DNA from: Bin55 sp965205545
Lineage (GTDB): Bacteria > Pseudomonadota > Gammaproteobacteria > Pseudomonadales > Azotimanducaceae
Direction of reading: 5' to 3'
NCBI GenBank assembly: GCA_965205545.1
Contig: OZ242170.1
Location: forward strand, 3,104,925 to 3,168,924
DNA length: 64,000 nt
Below are positions 17,376 to 24,471 of this stretch, in pieces; within the stretch, counting starts at the first letter, position 1, and every line of letters begins with the position of its first letter. The notes below the pieces were generated by a model, which made no database searches, was not told the DNA's origin, and was given only the letters and a program-made list of their open reading frames with translations. A program made the position numbers and the translations under genes.

Positions 17376-19261
17376 CTAGCGCCGACGAAGCGATGTAGAA
17401 CCTCCCCCCGAGTTTCGTTGCCAGCCGCCTCTTGCTCTTGAACGTTCCAGCGAGCGTGCGTCTTGCTCTGTCAGAAATGAACGGGCATAGTCCAAGTCCT
17501 CTTCGGTTAAGTCCCGCTGCCAGCGACTATTCCATACAAGAGACATCGCCGCACGCGACTTGATCTCGGGCGAGGGAAGTCTATTCATGGATGCGAGCAA
17601 GTCCTGGGGATCACGACGTCCCCATGCGTTTACGACAGATTGGTAGTAAAAGGATTGTTCTCTGTTTGACAGACTACCAGCCAGTTTAAGCGCTTTGTCG
17701 ATGTCACCGCTTCTCGCCAATGCACTACCGACGGAAGCGTACGCGGCCGACTTGGTTTGGCCATCTCGAACCTGTGAGAGCATTTCGATTGCTTGTTGGA
17801 TATCGAAGTTTGCCAACCGCGCGATGACAATTGATTCCAGTCCGCGCTGATCGTCGCTGATTGGTTGTTGCAACGCGGTCTCCATTGCAAGTTGAGGGTC
17901 AACTGAAGTCAGTTCATTCAGTACAACTTCAAGCAGTCTGTTCTGCATTCCTTGCACATCAGGACTATCCAATACCCACTCTAACGCGCCGTAGACATCC
18001 TGGCTAGCCCAACTTGACGCAATTGAGCGCGCAACATCCCATCGAGTGTTGTTGCCGGTCACATAGGACATAAGCCTAGAGGCTTCTTCTGGTGAAGATC
18101 GAGCCAAAGCAATAATCGCCGTTCGCGTTCCCATGTTTCTCGATTCCTCGGGAAACAAATCGATGGCTTCGAGAACTGCATGTGGGTCGCTGTACGCCCA
18201 ACGATTGACGATCGACTCCAAGAGTGTTCGCCGTAGTCTCTCGGACTCAACGTTGACAACCGCGTCAAGAGCTGCGTGTGGATCCGACGCCACCCAGGCC
18301 TGGACTAGCGTAGTAGCAATGAAATTGTTGCGATCTTGGTCGTAATTCAAGACTTGATTGAACAGGCCTTCCGGATCGGATTGCGCCAGACGATGAATGA
18401 CGGAACCGAGGACTGCGATGCGTGATTGCCAATTGGAGAGAGATTCGTTGATCTCTTGCAAAGCACTAAAACCGCTTTGTTCCACCCACGTTTGGGCAAC
18501 TTCGACAAGTCTTGCGATTTGAGCGATGTCGTCATGGTCGTCGTTGACCAGCGTGTTCCACGCAGCCTGAGGGTTGTCTACAGAGTCGGACATTTGGGAT
18601 TGCGTAAGAAAGTCTATTGCGTACTGTTCGTTCCCGATATCGCGAGCGATGCCCAGTCTTAGGTCTTCCGACAGGTCGTCTCGCGACTGCAGAATGCCAT
18701 TCAGAGCCGCAAGTTTGGTCGATCCCTCGAGCTGTACTGCTTTGGCGACAGCTTTGTCCAAATCCAGTTGTGACCATTCGCTAAAGATCACGCTTACCAA
18801 GGGGCCATGTCGATTGCCGGGCATTTCTTCAACTTCGACCAGTGCGCTAGCCGGGTCGATTGTCGTATAGCGCTGGAAGATTGCTTCCTGAATACTGTGC
18901 TGGCGGCTATTTGGAGTGATTTCCTTAGATTTTTCAATTAAGAGCTGTAGATCCCTTTGGTTTGTGTCGTTCAAAATGTCGTGCAGCGCCACTGAACGAG
19001 CAAAATCACTCGTTAGTTGCGCCACGTCGTACAGATTGCGCACCGAGTCCTGAGTTCTGCCGCTGCCGGACACGGGAAATGTTTCGCGAATTTGGTGCTC
19101 AACGCTCGATTCGGCAACGATCCCCCATCTGCCAACGGGTCGCTAGACTGGGTGGGCGAATCACCAGCAAGCAACACCGCCCCAAAAATCGCCGCCGTTA
19201 CTACAACTCCGGCAAGAAAAGCAATTGCTGATCCAGGAATTTTCTTGTATGACAATTTCAT
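17376..19261 (-). pseudogene. DP-repeat solenoid protein, paralogue P4, with a -1 frameshift near the N-terminus
   Basis: The ATG at 19261 opens an anchor like those of the other copies (MKLSYKKIPG, then a hydrophobic segment at 11-33). That frame runs out of homology and stops at 19013. The rest of the gene lies in another frame, which continues to 17376 with the signature SDFARSVALHDIL, the usual repeats (SDPHAAL, SDPHAVL, SSPEEAS, VDPQLAM, RDPQDLL) and the C-terminal LTEEDLDYARSFL. The frames join if one G is added to the G5 run at 19122-19126 (C5 on the plus strand). The joined protein would be about 628 residues, the family length, and the joined linker (DGGIVAESSVEHQ) reads sensibly. 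Possible causes are a real inactivating indel, slippage, or a sequencing error in the homopolymer. Confidence 0.82.
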
Positions 19262-19281
19262 GTGATTCCCTGTTCAAGCGG

Positions 19282-19300
19282 GGCATCTATCATCGATGCC
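19282..19300. repeat. Inverted repeat just downstream of the P4 -10-like site
   Basis: GGCATC (19282-19287) and GATGCC (19295-19300) are perfectly complementary around seven bases. On the minus strand the repeat begins two bases after the -10-like hexamer, so it would overlap the transcription start and form the first hairpin of the P4 leader. An operator or a 5' stabilising hairpin are both possible. Confidence 0.45.
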
Positions 19301-19302
19301 TA

Positions 19303-19330
19303 ATCATACAGCCAATGCGAGGAAGGTCAA
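19303..19330 (-). promoter_or_regulatory. Promoter-like element of P4
   Basis: On the minus strand TTGACC (19325-19330), 16 bases, then TATGAT (19303-19308), five of six matches to the sigma-70 -10 consensus. This is the best -10 of the four tandem copies. The start codon lies about 41 bases downstream, leaving room for the GGCATC/GATGCC hairpin. Confidence 0.5.
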
Positions 19331-19832
19331 TGCGCGAACTGCATGTGGGCGGCAATAGTTCAATTCGACATCCCTATGCGAATCCAACTGGTCGATTTCG
19401 TTAGCAAAAGATTCTGTCATTCCACGTGTTTCACTTGAATTCGAGCTGTCGACAACCACACTATTGATTACGTACTGTCGCTTCTAAACCGTCGAATGTT
19501 TCATCCAAGAACGCAATTCAAAATGGGATGTGGAACAGTCAGATTCCGTCTGGTTACTAAATCGGACTAAGTGCAATTGGCGAAGAGCAGCAACACTAAC
19601 GTTGTGGTTTGAATCTGCGTTCCTTCTTCGGAGTCGTTCAACTCAATGGCGATACAAGTGTTAGCCGCGAGAAGGGTAGACATTTGCAAGCCAATTGTGG
19701 CGGATGTGGCACAATTCTTTATTCCAAATTTGTTGCACAACTGATCTTCAAGAATCGACAGAAGCTGCTTCACCAACCGGCTTTCTTGGCAAAGCGATTG
19801 TTCCCAAGACCCAACGAAATCTAACTCTTTCC
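19331..19832. other. Gene-free stretch between P4 and the PhyH-type gene
   Basis: About 500 bases between two divergent genes. The PhyH frame stays open upstream to 19695, but that part has no family resemblance and I excluded it. I see no tRNA, no repeat unit and no remnant of the P family here. It should hold the promoter of the PhyH-type gene, which I could not place. Confidence 0.5.
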
Positions 19833-20984
19833 ATGCAAGAAGACATTACCTCAACGGCGTCAGGTGAGTTGCCTACCGTAGGCGACGCAGAAGAAACGAT
19901 TAGGCGATTGCGCTCAGAAAACGCTATGTTGCGAGAGGACTTACGCAATTTCAAGGAAGAACAAGACGCTGCGGATCGTCATAGCGCGTGGAAAACTGCT
20001 ACGCAAGATGGGATCACATACTCGGACGGGCACTCGCCAACTAGTGCCATTGGCGCTGGCAAATTGCTAAAGCAACTCGCAGGAATTTCGAAAGAGCGAA
20101 TGAAGGCAGGGCGCATTCGCAACAGCTCGGACATCGACTACTTACCTCGTCCATCGGACGATGAAGCACAGCTTGAGGCAAACTTTGTTCGTTGGGGCTA
20201 CTGTGTTGTGAAGGATGCACTAACGGAAGAGCAGATTCAGCTTCAGCTAGACCGTCTACTTGACCAGGCTGAAGCAGAGCGCCACGCCAACAACGCAATC
20301 ATGACAAGCCGCAACGAAAGGGCGCAGCTTGTCAACAATCTTGTGCTCAAAGGTGCTGTGTTTAGAGAACTTGTGGAGTTTAAGCCCACCGCAGCGCAAC
20401 GCGGACCGCTTGTCGACCGCTTGCTGACCAAGATTATGGGCGAGGGCTTTGGACTTGGGTGCGCACATGGTTCGATCGTGCATCAAGGTGGTGGTTTGCA
20501 GGAATTGCACATTGATCAAGGCTTGATGCCGCTTCCCTATCCGCCGTTCCCGTTTGGCTCCTTGATCATTTGGTGCTTTAGCGACTTTGATCTAGAAAAC
20601 GGGGCAACCTATGTAGTTCCGGGGTCGCATCGTACTTCCGATGGACGAACCATTTTCGGCTTGGGAGCCAACCTGGTTGAGTTGGTGGATGGTGAGCCTG
20701 GATTGGTTGCCATTTGCGCCCCCGCCGGAAGTTGCATTATTACTGACACCCGTGTGCTACATTGCGGCGGGCGACGAACCGCGACGGGTACAAGGTACGG
20801 CATGCGGTGCCACTACAATCGGCACTTCATTCGTGCGTTGCATGAACAATCTAGCGCTAATCTTCATGTTCCCGACGACATCTACGAGCTCTTGTCAGAT
20901 CGTCTCAAGCACATGATGGGCATAGCTCACTACAATCCAAATCCAATGGGCGAGCTCTCCTGTCGCAACGCAGGGGACGATTGA
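19833..20984 (+). CDS. Phytanoyl-CoA dioxygenase (PhyH) family protein
   Basis: A 383-residue protein from the ATG at 19833; the open frame extends 46 codons further upstream without family features. The N-terminal 40-50 residues are a short coiled-coil-like stretch (ETIRRLRSENAMLREDL), unusual for the family. A PhyH-type double-stranded beta-helix follows. The Fe(II) ligands appear as the H-x-D of LHIDQG and a distal His in VLHCGG, and an Arg in GTRYGMR is placed to bind 2-oxoglutarate. The family hydroxylates diverse small molecules using 2-oxoglutarate and O2; the substrate here is unknown. The gene is isolated, with the divergent P4 copy upstream and convergent hemH downstream, so context does not help. 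No signal peptide, so cytosolic. Confidence 0.78.
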   Translation: MQEDITSTASGELPTVGDAEETIRRLRSENAMLREDLRNFKEEQDAADRHSAWKTATQDGITYSDGHSPTSAIGAGKLLKQLAGISKERMKAGRIRNSSDIDYLPRPSDDEAQLEANFVRWGYCVVKDALTEEQIQLQLDRLLDQAEAERHANNAIMTSRNERAQLVNNLVLKGAVFRELVEFKPTAAQRGPLVDRLLTKIMGEGFGLGCAHGSIVHQGGGLQELHIDQGLMPLPYPPFPFGSLIIWCFSDFDLENGATYVVPGSHRTSDGRTIFGLGANLVELVDGEPGLVAICAPAGSCIITDTRVLHCGGRRTATGTRYGMRCHYNRHFIRALHEQSSANLHVPDDIYELLSDRLKHMMGIAHYNPNPMGELSCRNAGDD

Positions 20985-21028
20985 GATGTCGTGTTGCAGA
21001 CATGCAGATATTTGGGCCATTTGGCGGT

Positions 21029-22039
21029 CTAGGCACTCAAACTAGGGGAATTGGCCTCCGCCTCGTTACGCACAAGCAGCGAGAGGAATTCAATCCAATC
21101 GGGATCGGAGTTTAGACAGGGGATGAGCTGCAATTTCTCACCTCCCAGGGACTCGAACTGTTGTCTTGCTTGAATGCCAATTTCCTCTAAGGTTTCCAAA
21201 TTGTCCACGGTGAATGCCGGACACGCTACTGCAACTCGTCGGATCCCCTTTTTGGCAATGGATGCGATAGTTTCTATGGTGGATGGTTCCAACCACGCTA
21301 GGCGGCCCAGACGAGACTGAAATGCAACGGAGTAGGGCACTCCAAGTCTAGTGCCGACCGCTTTTGCGGACCAAAGGCATTGATGTCTATAGCAGGTCGT
21401 ATGCGCTTGTGACTCTACTTCGCAACAATCGATCGCTGTTAAGCAGTGTTTTCCGGTCGGGTCTGCCTTTGTAATGTGCCTCAATGGCAGACTGTGAAAG
21501 CTGAGGACGACATGCTCAATGTCTTCGGCTAACTCTCTAACTATCTGTCGAGAAAGGATTTCTATATAACCATGTTGTTTGTAGAAGGGAGGAACTACTT
21601 TTAGTCTCACATTTTCAGCGAGTTCCCTCGCTTGCTTGACCATAGTAGTGCGGGTCGAGTCGGCATGATGCGGGTAGATGGGCAATAGAATTACCATTTC
21701 GCAGCCCTCAAGTGCTTCGAATGCAGATTTGAGAGATGGTTCTCCGTATCGCATGCCGACCACAGTCCGAAGTTCTGTCGCACGTTCCAATGAATTGGCA
21801 ATGTCGCTAGTGAACTTGCGCAGGGGGCCGCCATCCCACTGCCATATCGCCTCATACGCTTTTGAGGAATTTCCGCTACGAAGCGGAGCAATTATGCCGC
21901 GAACTAGGATCTGGCGCAGTGGAGTTGGCAGATCAACGACATAGGGATCTGACAGGAATTCAGCGAGAAACTTGTGAACATCACGACGAGTAGGTGTTGC
22001 GGGCGACCCAAGGTTTGCAACTATGACACCTATTCCCAT
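21029..22039 (-). CDS. hemH: Ferrochelatase
   Basis: A protein of 336 residues that inserts Fe2+ into protoporphyrin IX, the last step of protoheme synthesis. The N-terminal VIVANLGSPATP and WDGGPL segments are typical. The catalytic His lies in SFHSLPLRH near residue 180. An insert after it carries a cysteine cluster (DCCEVE, then CYRHQC), resembling the CYRAQC-type segment in many gammaproteobacterial ferrochelatases and possibly able to bind an iron-sulfur cluster. The C-terminal PAFTVDNLETLEEI motif is present. It is divergent from hisH with a 64-base spacer containing an 11-base palindrome. Confidence is high because all family blocks are in order at normal length. Confidence 0.96.
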   Translation of the reverse strand: MGIGVIVANLGSPATPTRRDVHKFLAEFLSDPYVVDLPTPLRQILVRGIIAPLRSGNSSKAYEAIWQWDGGPLRKFTSDIANSLERATELRTVVGMRYGEPSLKSAFEALEGCEMVILLPIYPHHADSTRTTMVKQARELAENVRLKVVPPFYKQHGYIEILSRQIVRELAEDIEHVVLSFHSLPLRHITKADPTGKHCLTAIDCCEVESQAHTTCYRHQCLWSAKAVGTRLGVPYSVAFQSRLGRLAWLEPSTIETIASIAKKGIRRVAVACPAFTVDNLETLEEIGIQARQQFESLGGEKLQLIPCLNSDPDWIEFLSLLVRNEAEANSPSLSA

Positions 22040-22070
22040 CGACCGTGGAACTCGCTTGTTCGGTTGAAAC

Positions 22071-22081
22071 GGATAATATCC
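22071..22081. promoter_or_regulatory. Palindrome in the hemH-hisH divergent promoter region
   Basis: GGATAATATCC is a perfect 11-base palindrome centred in the short spacer between two divergent genes. Read on the minus strand it offers a TATTAT -10 candidate for hemH with TTGGGA 18 bases upstream. It may be a promoter, an operator or chance. Confidence 0.3.
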
Positions 22082-22103
22082 GCAATTTTGCTGGACATCC
22101 CAA

Positions 22104-22724
22104 GTGTTGGCGATCGTTGACTATGATGCGGGCAATCTGCGCAGCGTCCAAAGAGCATGCGCGGAGGTCGGAGTTACATCGACGGTCACTTCAATTCCCA
22201 ACAGAATTCGCGATGCCGAGAGGGTGATTTTCCCCGGCGTTGGCGCTGCTGGGCCGGCAATGAGGAGTATCCAACAATCTGGTATGGATTCGGCTCTTGT
22301 TGATGTATTCGATTCCGGTCGACCGCTACTGGGAATATGCATGGGTTTGCAAATTTGCCTCGACTACTCAGAAGAGAACGACACACCCACACTGGGAATT
22401 GTCCCCGGAAAAGTGCTCAGGTTCAAATTGAACGATCCTCAACTAAAGATTCCACACATGGGGTGGAACATCGTAAGAGTAGTGAGGGACCACCCGGTGA
22501 TGCGAACCATTGGGGAATGCGGCGAGTTCTATTTTGTTCATGCCTACTATCCTCAGCCGATGCGTCCAGACCATGTGATTGCCCTATCGGTCTATGAAAG
22601 AGAATTCTGTTGTGCCGTAGCGTTCAAGAACTTTGTGGGGACACAGTTCCATCCGGAAAAAAGTGGTCGAGCAGGGCTTGAGCTGCTAGAGCGATTCGTA
22701 GAGTGGGACGGGCATCTTGCTTAG
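22104..22724 (+). CDS. hisH: Imidazole glycerol phosphate synthase, glutaminase subunit
   Basis: A class I glutamine amidotransferase of 206 residues that feeds ammonia to HisF for imidazole ring formation in histidine synthesis. The nucleophile lies in LLGICMGLQ (Cys near residue 80), and the His-Glu pair of the triad in QFHPEKSG near 184-186. PGVGAAG supplies the oxyanion-strand region. The start is GTG with no clear ribosome site; a TTG follows immediately. The 3' end overlaps hisF by eight bases, as expected for a translationally coupled pair. No other his genes are in the window, so the pathway is split in this genome. Confidence 0.95.
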   Translation: MLAIVDYDAGNLRSVQRACAEVGVTSTVTSIPNRIRDAERVIFPGVGAAGPAMRSIQQSGMDSALVDVFDSGRPLLGICMGLQICLDYSEENDTPTLGIVPGKVLRFKLNDPQLKIPHMGWNIVRVVRDHPVMRTIGECGEFYFVHAYYPQPMRPDHVIALSVYEREFCCAVAFKNFVGTQFHPEKSGRAGLELLERFVEWDGHLA

Positions 22725-23496
22725 CAAACGCGTGATTGCTTGTCTCGATGTGCGGGATGGCAAACTTGCCAAGAGCGTGAAGTTCGTGAATACAAAGGAC
22801 ATTGGCGACCCCGTCGCAAAGGCCCGGGAATACTACGACGATGGGTTGGATGAGCTTGTGTTCTACGACATCACGGCATCGAGCGAGAATCGAAAGATCA
22901 TGCTTGGAGTCGTGGAAGCGGTGGCGGATCAAGTATTCATACCACTATCAGTTGGTGGCGGGATACGATCAATAGATGATGCGACCGATCTTCGCCTGGC
23001 TGGTGCAGAGAAGATAAATGTCAATTCGGCCGCGGTGCGACGGCCGGCACTGATCGCCGAATGCGCGAACGCCATTGGTTCGCAAAACGTCGTGCTCTCC
23101 ATGGATATCCTGAAGAGTCCGAATGATCCTACAACTCCAAGCGGCTACCGGATCATAATTGATGGAGGGCGAACGGATGCGGGGCTCGATGCAGTGGAAT
23201 GGGCTCTGATGGGTGAGCAACTTGGTGCGGGTGAGCTAGTTGTAAATTCCATAGATGCAGATGGGACGCTGGATGGCTACGAATTAGGGTTGACACGGAT
23301 GCTTAGCGACGCAGTAAGAATTCCCATTGTTGCTTCCGGCGGCGCGGGTAATCCCAATCACTTGGTTGAAGTTCTCACAGAGGGACGAGCTGATGCTGCT
23401 CTTGTTGCTTCCCTTGTGCACTACGGAACTTACAAAGTCAGCGAGCTCAAACACTTCTTAGCGTCAAACAATGTAAAAGTACGGATGTCTTGGTGA
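22717..23496 (+). CDS. hisF: Imidazole glycerol phosphate synthase, cyclase subunit
   Basis: A 259-residue TIM barrel that forms IGP and AICAR from PRFAR and ammonia. Catalytic Asp11 is in IACLDVRDG and the second acid in LSMDILKS near residue 131. The phosphate loops VGGGIRS and SGGAGNP are intact. It starts with TTG inside the end of hisH. The DITASSENRKIML pattern belongs to true histidine-pathway HisF, not to the LPS-locus HisF paralogues. The stop shares TGATG with the start of the downstream oxidoreductase, so all three genes are probably one transcript. Confidence 0.95.
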   Translation: MLSKRVIACLDVRDGKLAKSVKFVNTKDIGDPVAKAREYYDDGLDELVFYDITASSENRKIMLGVVEAVADQVFIPLSVGGGIRSIDDATDLRLAGAEKINVNSAAVRRPALIAECANAIGSQNVVLSMDILKSPNDPTTPSGYRIIIDGGRTDAGLDAVEWALMGEQLGAGELVVNSIDADGTLDGYELGLTRMLSDAVRIPIVASGGAGNPNHLVEVLTEGRADAALVASLVHYGTYKVSELKHFLASNNVKVRMSW

Positions 23497-24470
23497 TGAA
23501 AGCGATTGTCCAGCAAAATGACCATCTGGCTTGGACAGACGTGCCGGATGTCTATCCAAAACGTGGCGAGGTTCGGATTGCGATAAAAGCAACAGCCGTA
23601 AATCGCGCTGACCTCTCTCAACGGGCGGGGAACTATGCGCCCCCTCCTGGGGCGAGCCAAATCCTGGGATTGGAATGTTCGGGAGAAATTGACGCTGTAG
23701 GTGAGGGAGTAGCCAACTTTTTGGTCGGCGAAAAGGTCTGTGCACTGTTGTCGGGAGGTGGCTATGCCGAGAAAGTAACCGTTCCCGCGGGACAGGTCTT
23801 GCACGTCCCAAATGACCTTGACTATGAGGCAGCAGCAGCTTTGCCGGAAGTGCTAGCAACCGCCTACTTGAACCTCTATATGGAAGCAAACTTGCAGCCG
23901 GGTGAAACAGCTCTCATTCATGCGGGAGGCAGCGGCGTGGGGACCGCCGCAGTTCAACTTTGCAAGCTGTTTATGAATCCATGCTTTGTTACTGCAGGTT
24001 CCGTCGAGAAAATTGACCGCTGCAAACTTTTAGGGGCGGACAAAGGGTGTGTCCGCCACGATACAGACTTTGTGGAAAGGGTTGCAGAATGGACTCAGGG
24101 GAAGGGGGTTGACGTAATACTAGACCCAGTGGGGGGAGCCTATTTCGATGCGAATCTGAACTCACTAGCCCTAGACGGCAGATTAGTTGTCATTGGATTG
24201 ATGGGTGGTGCCGGGGCGGACCTGCCTTTAGGTCGCTTGATGGTGAAGCGTCAACGGGTGATAGGGTCAACCCTTCGTGCTCGCTCCATCGAGGCTAAGG
24301 CTCGAGTCATGGACGAATTGAGGTATCGAGTGTGGCCATTTGTTGAATCGGGGGACTTTCGACCGATAGTGGATCGCACGCTGTCGATTAAACAGGCCAA
24401 CGAGGCCCATGAATTGATTGCCTCAAATAGCACCTTCGGCAAGGTAGTGCTGCAGATCGACTCCAGTTAG
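23496..24470 (+). CDS. Zinc-independent quinone oxidoreductase (MDR family, PIG3-like)
   Basis: A 324-residue medium-chain dehydrogenase/reductase without the structural or catalytic zinc cysteines. The N-terminal GroES-like half has NRADLSQRAGNY; the Rossmann half has the NADPH-binding HAGGSGVGTAAVQ, and the segment ILDPVGG follows. This pattern fits NADPH:quinone oxidoreductases of the Qor/PIG3 group, which reduce quinones or enals in the cytosol. I chose the ATG at 23496 because it overlaps the hisF stop as TGATG; earlier TTG and GTG codons in the same frame are less likely. The gene is unrelated in function to hisHF, so its coupling to them is positional. It ends two bases before the convergent valS end. 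Confidence 0.88.
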   Translation: MKAIVQQNDHLAWTDVPDVYPKRGEVRIAIKATAVNRADLSQRAGNYAPPPGASQILGLECSGEIDAVGEGVANFLVGEKVCALLSGGGYAEKVTVPAGQVLHVPNDLDYEAAAALPEVLATAYLNLYMEANLQPGETALIHAGGSGVGTAAVQLCKLFMNPCFVTAGSVEKIDRCKLLGADKGCVRHDTDFVERVAEWTQGKGVDVILDPVGGAYFDANLNSLALDGRLVVIGLMGGAGADLPLGRLMVKRQRVIGSTLRARSIEAKARVMDELRYRVWPFVESGDFRPIVDRTLSIKQANEAHELIASNSTFGKVVLQIDSS

Positions 24471-24471
24471 C

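Noticed and set aside
19013..19261. A separate small membrane-protein gene ahead of P4
   Set aside because: It is the P4 anchor read through a frameshift; a one-base change at the G5 run joins both parts at family length.
22717..23496. LPS-locus type HisF paralogue instead of histidine-pathway HisF
   Set aside because: Both catalytic Asp residues and the DITAS segment match true HisF, and hisH is coupled to it.
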